The notes under the pieces are model-generated. The model was not told the origin of the DNA and searched no databases. It saw nothing but the letters and a program-made list of their open reading frames with translations. Both the position numbers and the translations under genes were made by a program. DNA of 64,000 bases, taken from contig CM067348.1 in NCBI GenBank assembly GCA_034190875.2, forward strand, positions 3,010,963 to 3,074,962, written 5' to 3'. Shown here piece after piece: positions 22,334 to 37,600 of the stretch (its first letter is position 1; every line of letters starts with the position of its first letter). Source of the DNA: Urechis unicinctus. Lineage: Eukaryota > Annelida > Polychaeta > Xenopneusta > Urechidae.

Positions 22334-23650
22334 ACCACCCCAAATATTATCTATAACCGTTGGTCATGGCATTGTAAAATGTACGGAATGAATTGCATAA
22401 ATGATCGCTCCTCGCTCTCAATTTATGAACGTGAATATTATAATGTATGGTTTAAATGTACTGCCTTATATATTGGTTCTAATGCCCACGACATAATAAC
22501 AGGCATCTTTCTTTGACGAATTCATGCTATAAACGTGACGCGTAAATTAGATGAACATTGATTGCAGTGAAGAAGTCCAATCCTCAAAAGTAAATCACAA
22601 TAACTGTTATATGCTTATTGTTGAGACATTACCTGAGTAATATGATATATACAAGCTATAATGTTATTAAAACACCCGAATAGGCTGTTCAGACATACAC
22701 ACATATTTCTAGATGACGCGATCTGGCACAAGTTTATGTGTGTTTCATGGCTTATCACGCTGTGGTGCTCGAGCAAATTACATGGTTTGGGCAGGTATAG
22801 CTATCGATGCTCATGTTCTTCCAAACATCGTAAATCAGATGATAGGTGATATGTTTTAAGCTTAGCAATGGCAGTGCACAATCAGCTGTACAGTCATTGT
22901 GTGCACCAAGATGCTCTATAGCGAAATCACCAATTAAACACCGCGACATCATTAATACCCTCTTATATCATCTACTTCCGTACAGTATTGTATATCAAAA
23001 TACTTAGATCATATATAAGCTGCGCAGCGGCATTATTCTTGCAATGCTACTGCACTGTCGTCCAAGTGCTACACTCAGCTTGCAAACCGAAACAGTGGGA
23101 TTGCGCACGTACTTGTGTGAGCATAACTATTTTATTATTGTCAGGAGGACTTCCTTACCTGGAGAACCAGCACTTATCGTATTTAAAAGCATATTGCTAT
23201 ATATTATAGTTATTAAAGTATGATATGCAATGTAATATAAACTCTGTCGGCTATGTTTTAAGGCATTTACGCATAAACCCCGATCTCTTATGTCAATGCT
23301 TCGTGAGCGTGTTATACGCTGAAAATATTCCATATTCAAGATGCAATGAAATGACAGGGACGAAGTATACCAGTCATAGATGGTTACGTTCACTCATGTA
23401 ACTATGATGTCTGCGATTGAATACATTTTGCAATGTAACCTGATCAAAACAGTCGAACGACTATGCACATTTATTAAATTTAGGCAATTCGCAATAGCTT
23501 GTTGCAGCACTTGTATATGAATGGTTCCATGTACGCACAATCTTGACGAGTACCGTCTGAATCACACGAACATGACATAATGCAAAACTATGCTGATTCT
23601 ATTCTACTTATTGTAAGATGAAAATGATTATTGGGAGACGCATAACTCAC

Positions 23651-23740
23651 GAATCATCAACAGCCTTGAATGTCACCTCCACAAAGCGCAGCATTCCGCC
23701 TGTCGCGACCACGTACATTACAAATGTTAGGTAAGGCCAA
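23651..23740 (-). CDS. Candidate second exon of secreted or membrane protein (unit 1)
   Basis: 90 bp, phase 2 at both ends. Acceptor GTTTATAG, donor GTGAGT. It reads WPYLTFVMYVVATGGML then RFVEVTFKAVDD. The unit 2 copy (57035-57124) differs at only two bases (leucine to isoleucine, arginine to serine), fewer than in the flanking intron. It joins in frame to the signal-peptide exon at 23835-24026 across an intron of 94 bp. An alternative acceptor 41 bases further in (CGCGACAG) would give a short end with two more cysteines (LCGGDIQGC then stop), also conserved in both units. Confidence 0.4.
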
Positions 23741-23834
23741 CTATAAACGTGCCCACCAATTTGCAGACAATCAATTGAACAATTCCCATTCATATACTGT
23801 ACTTGTTGACAAAAGATGCGAAGGAGACACCTAC

Positions 23835-24026
23835 CCGCAGCAGCGCCCTGACGCATTTCCACAACCGCTGCAATTGCAAGTTATATCTGGGCAGGCGCCC
23901 GAAGTCAGGTAACGAAGCATAGAGCAGCGTTTAGTCAGCGCTTGCATCGCCCGGTAGCAGGACTTATCACTCATGGCCATCGACACATTAATCATCAGGC
24001 CGAATAGAAGTACAGCACTCCACATT
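23835..24026 (-). CDS. Signal-peptide, cysteine-rich first coding exon (unit 1)
   Basis: Minus-strand acceptor TTTTTTACAG, one base, then ATG. The first 18 residues form a plausible signal peptide (MWSAVLLFGLMINVSMA). The secreted part has eight cysteines in about 45 residues (CYRAMQALTKRC, GACPDITCNCSGCGN, then a CC pair). It ends at a GTAGGT donor in phase 2. The product is expected to enter the secretory pathway and be disulfide-bonded. No known family assigned. The unit 2 copy keeps every cysteine while nearby residues change. Confidence 0.5.
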
Positions 24027-25680
<1,654 letters not shown>

Positions 25681-25709
25681 CGCTATGATGATTACCGCAT
25701 TGCTAATTT

Positions 25710-28700
25710 CTGTTTACAGAACAGTAAAAGGAGACTCGATATCAAGATAACCATGCGGCTACTTAAAGTTGCTAAGATGGCAACGCTATGCTAACGTGTA
25801 ATAAATAAATCCATCCTAGCGTATCTGTGATAATGCGTTCAAAATAAGCAACGGCGTATCGGTGCATAACTATGAATTATCAATGACAGCGAAATTACAC
25901 TGTGCATCGGCCCACAATGCACTAGACCATTAACCATTACAACCAGTCGCCAATGGGCAATAACTATTGAAAGACTGAATAGGACGTTTTGGACGCCATG
26001 GCAAGGGAACAATGGCGCAAGGGTTTTTTTGTGCTTTACCGAGGAAGTAAAACATTTACGTACATTACAAGGGACGTGAACGCAAAGTTCTGTGTTGACA
26101 CGCAGTCGTTGCTTCAGTAACCTCGGCTGTATATATTCATGCTGATGACATGCAGGTGCTGTTGTGGCATAATATTTGATTTCCGCTGACAGTGCCACTG
26201 AGGTTTATCATTAATCATTTGCTCTTAATACGCACTGTGCATGTTCGATATGTGACAGGTATATGTTCATACATGCCTTGTATGCTACATAATGAGCTTT
26301 AATCAGTGATCAGTTACTAATGGGTAACACGCAATTTACAAATGAATGGGTAGATGTCATGCTTTGCTGGATGCTAAGCAACGCAATGTGGCGCAGCTTC
26401 CGTATATGAGTCGAATATGTGTAGAATACTACCATTCGCCTGTTTGAACGTTTGCATGATGGAAAGATAATGACAAAGATAATTTTGTGACTCATTTGTA
26501 AGATTCTGTGACACGTGTAGATTATTGTAAATCATGCAAATGCATCAATAGTAAATAAAACATCCACGTCATCAGTTTACATTAGTTAGACTTTGAGTAT
26601 CGCATAGATTGTCGTCAGTCTTGATTTAGCATGGATTAACTAAAAAAAATCCTTATGATCGTAGTAGGAACCGTACACAGTTATAGACCTTAGCATGACT
26701 ATTTGCCTCACATAATGCCTCTCTAAATTTCAACAAATTCATCCGTTCGTCATTTGAGAAATGGATATGAATTGTAGAAGCAATATGGCGGTGATTGAAA
26801 TATTTCAGCGGTTTGTGTGGAAAGCAAGAGATTAGTAGGGTACATTATAACGCCTCTGGGGCACGTACAATTTCACAGGTGAGCGGACTTGATTGATGTA
26901 TCTACCTATCGCATTCACACAGCGTAGAATCTGCTATTGAGTCATGAATCAAAAAAAGGCAAACGAGCTATTCCATTGTCCTAGCCTTCATAGACAATAA
27001 TGGACATCAGCGTGTGGCTTTTATTTGCCGTTTGAATTAGAAGTAGCATAGGTTGAGGCTGATACCCGCCTACTGGTCACTAAGCAATAACGTCAATCGA
27101 GCAAATGGATGAATTGCTTCTTATGATATCATGCGGTTGGAGACCAGATGACGTCAGTCCGGGTCATGTCTCTGTGCTGATATATAATGACTATGACATG
27201 GTTCCTATTATCCACATTTCTGCATTCGATGACATTCAAAAGCCAAACCGGGTTCGAGTGAGTAATCTATTGGCAGGTGGATACCTGTGCTAGATATGTT
27301 ACTCTTAAACAGGCATCATCCGCATAAATTAAGGTTACATTGGCGTTGGCGCTTGTAATGCATGGCAATGCTTGCCGATCCCGAGGTCACTCCGTGCTAG
27401 GGGCAACATTCAGGGTGATGCTGTTCAGATGCGGTACTGCTAATGGAAAAATCGTGAGTGGTGATATGTGAAAAGACTTAGATAATTCTTAAAAGTGTCC
27501 ACTTAATCTGAAGTAGGCTTAATTCATACATCCATTGTCATATAGCAAGGTTTAAGAGCCAGTGTTGCATTACATGACGATGTTCCAGTGGGGTACTGAG
27601 AGACATCATGTCATATGAACCACCTCATATCTCTCGTTGCTTGCTAAGCCAGTTTGACCATGCTGATAGGAATTGAATACAGCCTCTATCGCTTGTTTGT
27701 GAGCCGCTATTTCAGTCGATGTCTTGTGACATAAAATATTCACTGTTAATGCCGCTGCTGTAGCTAACAGACCGGCAATTGTGGCTGTGTAATGCTATCC
27801 AATGGCGCAGAACTTTGATGCCTATCAGGATGTTCAAACCGTGCTGTAAATGGCAATAAGGAATGGTATTTGTTGCCATACTGGTAAAATAGCGCAAAAT
27901 AAATAGAATGTGATTGTGTTCTGCATACGCATGACCTGATGCATGGCGTTCATAGCCAATATTTGTCGGCTTTTAAAAGTGAAGTTGTCAATTCCCTGTG
28001 CAATGCAGAAATCATAGAAATCATCTTTTGCGTAGATAACTTGCCAGGCTTATGAACGTTCAGTTAATTTTGTCCTTTACGCCATCAACTCGTAGAAATT
28101 CCTTTTGAGACATAAACCCGCGGTACTCGCCGCCAATTGACTATTTTACTCATATAATGGCAAATAGTCCTTATCTTTTGAAAATGTTGAACGTAGATAT
28201 ATCGGTAAGATGTTCTTCATAAAATGGAGCAAACCAGCTGTAAACTGCCATTTATCTTCGAACTATTTAGGAGGTCTTGCCGCGGCAGTGGTGTACATTG
28301 ATTATGTGCCATTAACATTTTTTGTACTATAGTGGGCAGCATGATGGCATTAACATGTATTTGTCATCACATGACAGCAACAATCTGATGCAGGCTTACA
28401 TTATGAAAGCATAGCAATGGACGAAGGATTTAGATCAATGCAGTCCCATGTTGCTTGCATTGACCTAAACATGGACTCCAAGTGTCTTTTAACAACATGC
28501 TCATTGTTCTCTCTCACTTTCGTTTCTTGCATCAGGAGGAGGTAATGCTGGTCCGTTATGACTGACTAGCGCTAGTATAAATGTTGGACAACTTACACAG
28601 ACATGCTTATGCCTACTGAAGCATTTTGGAGTTATCGCATAGCGTTTATTCCTTATTCACCGTCCACTACTGTGAGGGATTTAGGCCGCAATGGACAATG

Positions 28701-29690
28701 TGTAAACATGTTAATCATCTCTGTTGGAAACCGTGTGTAGCATTGCGCTATTGTGGATGTGCCAATTGTTGTTGCTTCACAACCGTTTGCTTTCATTGAA
28801 ATAGCGCGCGATCAATAGTTTACTCTTACCACCATTAAATACCCGTGATTCTAATTATCTTCATTCGTTTCACTTATAAGCTGACCATCATTACATAATA
28901 TGCACTTTGGGTGATACTCATGTCACCTCTCTTCAATTAAAGACGGAACATTACACCTTCACTTAGCCGTACCTCATAACTTGTCACCGTCTTCACAAGA
29001 CAACCCACAACGTTTGCATTTCATCGAGCTGCAATACACGACACCTTTTGCCGAATTGCATTGATTGATTTACATTTAGGCTTTCACAAACAATACAATT
29101 ATATGTAGGCAGCTCGGCAATGTGCACATCATTGGTCGCGTTGTTTCAGTGTATCTTTGTATGTCAACTGTACTGGTTGCTTAGATTCATTGATAAAACG
29201 ACCTCAACATACTTTGGTTAATATGCATTCGCTCGAATAGCAGAATCTGTCCGTCGTCAAATACAATGAAATAATTGGAAGATGATGCCTTAGTGACCGC
29301 GTATTTATCGCCGCCTTCCCAGTCTAAATGGCGTCAGTTTCTACAACCACATGCGATATGGTTTGCACGTAAAAAGGAAAGACATTCATCATCGACACGT
29401 CGGCGACCTCCAGCTGTGCAGATGCTTGAAAATAGTAGTGCAAGAAAACCCAGAAATGCCCATTGTGTTAATGTTAAACGTAATTGGACGACAGGTGGCG
29501 CTGTCGGTTATGGTCGCACATGATGACCGTCTGAAATGCGAGTCAGCCCTCTGTGAGTATCTATCAGCGGCTTGACAAGTCTTGAGTCTAGCTCGGGTAG
29601 TTCTCGCTAACACATTCGCTAGCAAAGGTACTCTGGTCACCTATTGATTGTTTGACGCTATCAACGCTAACAGGATGATATACCACATTT
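25710..29690. other. Block A, unit 2: no firm gene beyond the exon noted
   Basis: Same content as 4300-8663 with more damage to open frames. Bases 27830-28380 have no counterpart in unit 1 (about 0.55 kb). The block ends at about 29680, where unit 2 skips about 1.9 kb that unit 3 retains; the flanks share GATGATATACC, suggesting a microhomology deletion. Confidence 0.4.
27625..27784 (-). pseudogene. Same candidate terminal exon, unit 2 (one-base deletion)
   Basis: Counterpart of 6222-6382. The acceptor and the hydrophobic segment are intact, but a C is missing in the tail (ATTTCAGTC here, ATTTCCAGTC in units 1 and 3), shifting the frame of the tail. It could be a real lesion or an assembly error. 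Confidence 0.3.
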
Positions 29691-30388
29691 CTGCATAATT
29701 TCTAATAAAGGAACGAAACAGAGATTATTTTTTTCATCAATCTGTTTTTAACTGCGAGTGTGCCTGGTTGTCATCTGATGTCCGCAGAAAACATATAATA
29801 CGATACATAAATACTACTAGTGCATAGAACCCCCACCCCCACTCCAACTCACTCACGCCCGCCAATATGCAGCATATGTTTGACTGGATCTCCGAATCAT
29901 CCGGAACGTTTCAATATGAATGCAAAAATAGTTTACACTGTAAAAGACATGCATATCAACAGTGGAATGTGATTGCATGGAGAACTCAATCGTTGCGCAG
30001 TCATTCCTTTTGTTGAAGCTTTTATTGTTCATGTTTTGAACGCAACAGCGCGCTTCTAGTAATCGTTTGTATAATACATGGTTTAAGGTTTGAAAACCAC
30101 CCATTGCCTAAATTGCTTTTCTACGGTTTTCACCACAAGAATGAAATAAATTGCCAATATAAAATGGATAATTCCGAGCTGTTTGTGTCGGTATATTGCC
30201 TAATCCGGGTGTTGTGCAAATGATTGGCGCACATGTAAGTGCGAGCATAACATTATATACAATGACAAATATATGCATACCTGACCAGGGTGTGTATAGG
30301 TTACTGCGTCAACATGCATCGGAGTGTATTGCCTTAATTGTCATCTATGAATGCATGCGAGTTTTTGCTCTCATATGCTAATATGTAT

Positions 30389-30578
<190 letters not shown>

Positions 30579-31620
30579 TCATTTTGGTCACCGTAAGTGT
30601 TTGATTTGTGAGGTCAAAACTGCTGCAAACATTAGATGGGATATGTGTATTCATACTACACTTACTAGTTAGTACACAAGTAGTCAAGATGCATAACGTT
30701 GAATTGAATAATTAGACCAACTTCGCCCCTCAAGCAATGCACATGACAGCAATTATGCCAAGCTAGAACTTACAATTTATTACGATACTAAATGGATGCT
30801 GGTTAAAAAGAAGAGTCAGCAATGTGACGTCATCTCATGAACACACATCAGATAAACCTGTCTCCGGTTCGTCCATTATACATAGCGAAATAGGCGTGTT
30901 ATTGCCACACATCAAGCGTGATAGCAATTGCTATATCCGACAAACACTTAGAGTTTGCCGTTAAGCCATTGCCATATATCACCCCATGAATTATTTAAAG
31001 AATTGTTTTACAATATAGAGACTAGGACGGATGCGGGTGTACTTAGTGCGGCGACGAATGCCGCTTGTGTTGGGTTCAGGGTCTGAAAAAGAGTAAATCG
31101 CTAAATGTACATGATTTTGTATCGTTGTATTTGTCATGATGGAATACTTTCATCTGTAAGCAACCTTAATTAATGCTATATTCTCATTTGGTATGTAGTT
31201 GTGATCGGGATTGTAACATTGGCTGACGGCAGTAACTTTTGCCATTCTTACTATGCTTCGCATAAATCTGAGCTGTATACGTCACAATATATAGAAATAA
31301 TGCGGGTTAGCTTGGATACCAGCGATATCGTAAGGTATGCTGGTAGTTATTGCACAGCATATAACCATAGTATGCAACTCATGCCTAGGAGCAGATTATT
31401 TTGTTCAAAAGACAATGGCGTTGTTTAGCAAGAAAGGTGAATATTTAGGTCGTTTGACAAAAATAAACAATCAGTGATGACAGGTTAGATTTATTCGTGA
31501 CAGCTGCGCCAACATTTGCTAACAAGTTGCTATACTATCTATCTGGTACTAACCAGATGGCTCACCACAACACTCGTAACGGAATACTCAATGCTACATA
31601 ATGTCATCTGGTCTTCCTGC

Positions 31621-31788
31621 TCATGTCACTGCACCACTCATGCCACTGCACCACTCATGTCACAGCACCACTCATGTCACTGCACCACTTGTGTCACTGC
31701 ACCACTCATGGCACTGCACCACTCATGTCACTGCACCACTCATGTCACTGCACCACTCGTGTCATTGCGCCACTCATGTCACTGCACC
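31621..31788 (+). repeat. 17-bp minisatellite, about 10 copies
   Basis: Unit TCATGTCACTGCACCAC with scattered substitutions. As 17 is not a multiple of three and the repeat lacks stops, all three plus-strand frames are open and encode the same rotating histidine/threonine/cysteine-rich peptide. That openness is a product of the repeat, not evidence of a gene. Confidence 0.95.
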
Positions 31789-34663
31789 CTTACAGCCTCG
31801 CACTGAAACAACAGATAAAATGAACGCCTCTATTGACGAAAATATATCGCATGCGTTTTGGACTACGAGGTGTTATAATATCTCGTGAAGATCTTGCAAG
31901 GCGTAAACATCAGGTGCGCTCATATTGTAAGTTGGCAGGTTGATACGAGCCGACCCTCGCGAGTGACATCCAACGGCCAAAGCATTGAAGGTGTTATTGA
32001 TCAGCACCTCAATGGTAACACTATAAAGCGCGCCATAGACAATACATTGTGCCTCCATTTTCACCAGTACGGTAAATACTCCTGGTCTAATTACTCATTA
32101 TCAATATCAGCTCATGTTATTGATATATTTTTTAAGTATAAGCGATTTGTGAACCGTTTAGATGACAACACCATACAGCTTGATTTGGACTGAAACATTG
32201 AGTGAATATACTTAACATCAAGACAAAGCAAAAGAAAAGAATGACTAAGAGCACGCTGTAAGGCTCACGCCGCATCAGTGATGTAGATGGTTTGTAGAGC
32301 GTTCCATTCTTGCTTTTAAAAAGTAGGGTACTTCATGTCGAATAATTTTCATTTGATACATATCAAGGATTTTTACGTAAACTTAGCTATTGATGTCATA
32401 GCATGTACGTTAATATGTAGAGCTGCTGGGATCTTTGAACATGTTCTAAGTATGTGATTTCTAGACAGTGACTGCCGAGCAGTGTTAGTTAAGGGAACTT
32501 TCATCAAAAAGCGTAAAGGTGATTCAAACCAAAACAAACGAGCGACATATCAGCAAACTAAACTATGCTAGATGAGGGGTGAGTTATACAATTGGAACAG
32601 GAACATAGTCTGAGCAGTTATGGTCGTTTTACTTGGTCGTTTGTAGGTTGTCAAATCACGCGATCTGCTTGACAGGACTGGACTAATCATGCGTTTCCCT
32701 TATTACACTTTTTGCCTATAAACCTATGCATCAGTTGAATAATAAGGAGTTGCTAGGCATAAAAGTGACGATGAGCGTAGAATGGCGATGCTGAACGGCT
32801 GCAACGACTGCTAAGATCGTCCAGTTGATCATTATTACGATTGCGTCAAAGTTGTGACGTGTGATGTGCTGGGCGATGAATGAGTCTTGTTGATTGTACT
32901 GTGTCTAATTTAGCTAGTTTGGTTTGTACTGAGCCCGCAGAATTCATTGCTATTGATTAGATAACAGCGTCGTCTGTTTTCGGTACACATAGCTCAAAAT
33001 CACAACTACAGTTATGACGTTAAGTCAAATAATGTTTGACGGCATCTAGAACAATATGAAGAGATTCTTCAATGCTTTTCGCAGCGTATGATGATTCGAC
33101 AAATTGGTTTGGTTAATTGGTCGGTGTATTTTGCGAGTCGCCCTGCTTAGTAAATAATTGTATGTTAAATTGTTCATGCATACTGTTATTAAACAAAATA
33201 ACACAACATATAAGACTGATAATCTGTGCGAATTTGAGGCATATTACACTAAATAATAAATCCATAATCTTTCTCCAAGCGACAAATGCTTTATCCTCAA
33301 CCCACTCGAACGGGAACGCAGCTGTCATGGCTTATTGCGCAGGCTACTAGTTAATCTGCTACCAGGAGGATGGTTATAGACGACCATCAGTTAGAAGCAG
33401 GTGCACACGAATCTCTAAGACTAAATACTTTCCAACGTTGTAGCACTTTCTTACTACTTGTTGCATGTTAATTGGACTAAATCTTGTAAGGTCATCCAAG
33501 TGTGGGACCCGACATAATGTTTCCTAATAAAAGATTGGCTGGATCTCTAAATAAACCGGGCCGGAAATCTAAAAGACGAAGATTTGTGGGTGGACATTAA
33601 TGTCTAAATAAAGCTCCAATGTATTACACTTTGTAATGATTTGATTACGAATGGTTAACGATAAAGGGTTAAACTTTTCAATAAAGGACACATGCAAATT
33701 AAATGTGGGATATGATTTCATGGCGTCTTTGATCTTAGTGTCAATATTCCCGTGGTGCGAGATTTAATTGTTGATGTATTGCAAAAAACAGTTTAAACGA
33801 TACTAATCGGGTGACGTAACACCATTGTGAACTATGTAGTGCGGATCATTGTTCATTCAACTCGCACATTGATCGCAACACAAGGCTCCATGGTCATCAA
33901 TCAAGTGGTAGATTCTGGACCATATACCACATATCGATTGAGCACTCGCTCTGAATAAGTCAAATAAAGTTTTACAGTTAAACCATTGTATTAATGAGTT
34001 ATATTGCCTAGGAGACACGGTCTATTATAGAAACATCACCCGATTTAATGACGTGGTAAACAAGGTAAAGCTGCATTTTGTCTATTATTTGCCTCTTTAT
34101 TCCAGGTGTGATATTGGTACTGACATTTCGTCATTTGTGTGGTTTGTATATAGCTTGAGGACGTTAATGATACAGCTTCTACGACACTGGTAAATACATC
34201 GATAGCCACCGTCCATTGTCATCATGCTGTATTATCCTTTTATCAGACGAGATTTATTTAATGATGTAAAGACACCACATAAAACATGTAGATAAGAAAC
34301 AGAAATGCAGATTCCATCACTACATTGCTCTATAAATCCAAGTATGATCGAATGGATATAATCACATGGCCGTTGATACTGATTCGAAGACGTGTTACTG
34401 ATATTTACGCAAGCTGATGTATATTGAGACCATAAGTGATTACCTTGCTGCTTATTTCTCGGCAGATTAACCTTTTGCGATACAAATCCAAAGAACTGGG
34501 AATTTGAAACTGTGGGGATCGGGAACACAAAATATCATTTGATACAAAAGTAGCCTTTCTCGACTTTCTCACAGCCACTTGGACGGAAACGCACCCGTCA
34601 GCACTAAACGTGGAGTCCTGATGGTACAAGAATAGAGAGGAACGCATTTTGGATCGATTTGTA

Positions 34664-37600
34664 AGCAGCCCTAATTTACACTTACATTTCTTCATTAAGT
34701 GTATTTATGTATATGATGACCGTCAATTGCAGCTGTTTTCGAGGTGATGGGGCATTTAAACATGCATATGATTCACAAGTAATTGTATTAAGATAATTCA
34801 CCCAGGCGCTTTCTGACCTCAATATTTACACACAATGCATTGCTTTCACAATAATAACGACTCACGGAATGTGTGTTTGGAAGCATCTATGCAATGAAAC
34901 GCCCATGTACATTTACATCAATTTAAGCAAACATATGCAGACGGCTGGCCCGGTCGTGTACCCTCAGTGAGCTATGTTAAATAGGCCAAATTGTACAGCT
35001 CAGATACACGACAGATATCAGCATTGATAATTGGCCAACGATAAAAACTAGCGCTAGTAAGGCAAGAATGATATGATAACTGAATAGCATTAAGGCATTG
35101 TCGATTGTTTGCTCTCCTCTGTTAATGTTGAAGTCTTTGCATTGTGTACATTAGGGAGCTTTCGCAACAGGTAACCCTTAAAAAATGTGCAAACAGCAAA
35201 GTACCGTATGAACGGTTGTCAAACAGCTTTAAAACAGTAACGCTTGAAGTTTTCTTCTTTAAGAAGACTACCAAATGAGGGAGTTTTTACTGGCTTCTAA
35301 ATAAAGAATCATAAATGATGCTTCTTTTGTTAAAATGACGCAACAGTGACATGATGTTTCTAGATATTGCTCTGTCATGCAGAACAACAGCTTATTATGT
35401 TTGCCTGTTTAATAGATCACCTCGTTACTCACATTTAGCAGCTTATGAGCAACATTTCAAGTGTCATTCCTTTACTCTGATAATTCGCAAAACACTTATT
35501 TTAACGTTGTCTTTTCAGAGTAGCTGCACTATGACTAATCCTGATATATAAGCAGACAAGGCTTGAATGCTGTCAGTTCTTTTCCGAGAAGTTGCAGAAA
35601 CTGATGAAAACGAAAAAACCTTTCATTATAACATTATTGTGCTATTGTGCGATCAACGAAACCTGTATGTGTCCCGTATAATGAATTTGATACTACCGAC
35701 AAGCAAATAAACTGAAGTCAATCGACCGAAAATGTATCAAAAACCACATTGGTATGACTGCGACCGACTACAATAGTATATGGCAACGCTAAATAGATCT
35801 TGGTATTTCAGAGACGTCGTATGACATACTTTCTACCACAAAAATCCCACTACTCTAGAGTGCGGAAATGACTTTCAATTTCTTCCGTTTGGAATAAGTG
35901 TCATCCAATCCCATTTAGGCATACACAGACACGCACAACCCGAGCGGCTCGTGCTTTCGTAAAACCAGCCTTTGGCTGCAATCTAGCAGCTGGACATCTG
36001 CTACCTACTAATGGAAAGAGTAGGACGTAACAAGTGTCTCATCCAACCAACCTCAACATATAGATGAGCAAATGTATTGGTTTCATTAAATGCCGCTCAG
36101 CAGGGTCATCAGACAACAACGTTTGTATAGACGCTAAATAAAAAAACGTGCAACGCCATACGATTGCAGCCTTCTAAACGATTTATACACATTGCCACCC
36201 GAAGAGTGACATTCGTATCTGCAAGTAGCATTTGTACATTGATGTCAATTATGACATACAAAATGAAATGATCGATACCTTGGGGCCATTACAGGTTGAC
36301 CACTGTGTCCCTCTGTGGTATTCTATATGGTGTCTCAATGTCATCTCATTGCTGACCTCGAGATGAAACATAGATGCTTTATTTTTTTTGATTGGTCATG
36401 GCATTATTTGAGGATGAACCACGTAATTATTCTTATTATTCAAGTAAAAGGGGGCAATATGTTGTAAATATCACATATATCTACCCTTGTTACTTATCGC
36501 TTGCTTTGTCCATTTGATTGATGTCATGAGCTTGGACTGTAATCAGGGTCCATAATTTGTAATTGCCAATCAGCCTCGATGGGTAATCCCGATTGGCATG
36601 ACCTGATGTGTAGTTGACAATCAATGTGAGAATAACGTGTGACTAATGAACTCAAATAGTAGCTTTTTGTGGCTTCGTATATGCACACCTTTGTCAAATT
36701 GGCCATCTCCAAACGGTTCCTAGCCAACGACGCCACATTATCTTTTGTCGATGGCCTAATAACACGACTATACTGCGTTATTATGTTGCTACCCATTATG
36801 TCATGCTTTAAGTACAATGCTTTTTTTTATGTTTTCAAGGCCTTGAATGGTCAGGCGCCTTAATACATTACTGCCATAATAAGATCACCATACACCCACC
36901 GAAGGGGCAGAGATCTTCCCAGGTTCCCCAAACTCGCGTGAACCCGCGTGTTAAGACGACCTATTGCTTACATCGTCTTCATGAACTGCCGCAGTTCTGT
37001 GTAGTCCCCTAATATTTTGTGACAAGAAACGAATGCATGCAGTTTGCAATGTTTTTGCAAAATCTATCGGTTAAAAGCATATTGAATAATTTATATATAC
37101 CAAATATGTGTTCATGCCAAGGCACATGTTGGAATGCATGTTATCTTTTAATGGTCCGTTTTAGTGACTACATAATGAGATTGTGCAACTATTCCTCTAT
37201 GCACATTATGTTTCTTTATTTTATGTCACTATCGTACTGATATTCCTGGGTCAAGCGCCTTTAAGCACACTGCCATGTGTCAATCAGTGTGATAATGAAT
37301 TTATGTAGTGTCGATAACCGAAATGTCCTTGAAATCAAGAACATATAAGAAGGCAGGTAATGACTTACTGCCATCGTGTTTTTAGTATTTTTGCTTTTAG
37401 ATTAATGCAATATTTATTGTGAATCGCAAAGCGCTTGTCAACCGATTTGTACATGTTTGCATATGCAGTGGCGTAAATGTGTCTTTGTACAAGCTGCATT
37501 GGTGTCATATGGTACTATTTCGAAAAAAAATCAGTAAATCATGTTGTTTCCTTTGCAACTTGATCCAAAAGAAAGTTTGATGACGATTGGTTGTATGAAG

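Larger units (their letters stand above)
18042..23650. other. Block D, unit 1: decayed and rearranged, few exons
   Basis: Aligns with 49540-57034. Apart from the separate entries (fold-back, tandem repeats, SINE, C tract), I find no clean gene. A minus-strand stretch 23176-23320 has an excellent acceptor (GAATATTTTCAG) and a GTAAGG donor in unit 1, but the frame stops in unit 2 and its phase does not fit the exon at 23651-23740, so it is left uncalled. Plus-strand open stretches here are mostly interrupted in one unit. Confidence 0.35.

Noticed and set aside
22238-22516. Proline-rich open frame around the poly-C tract
   Set aside because: The proline run is the C tract, and the unit 2 version of the tract has a different length and interrupts the frame.
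23176-23320. Minus-strand exon with excellent acceptor and GTAAGG donor
   Set aside because: The unit 2 copy has an in-frame stop, and the only open frame does not match the phase of the neighbouring exon at 23651-23740.
36669-36863. Plus-strand hydrophobic frame in block B conserved in both units
   Set aside because: The minus strand of the same DNA is equally open and an observed difference is silent on minus but a replacement on plus; neither strand has clear boundaries, so no gene was called.
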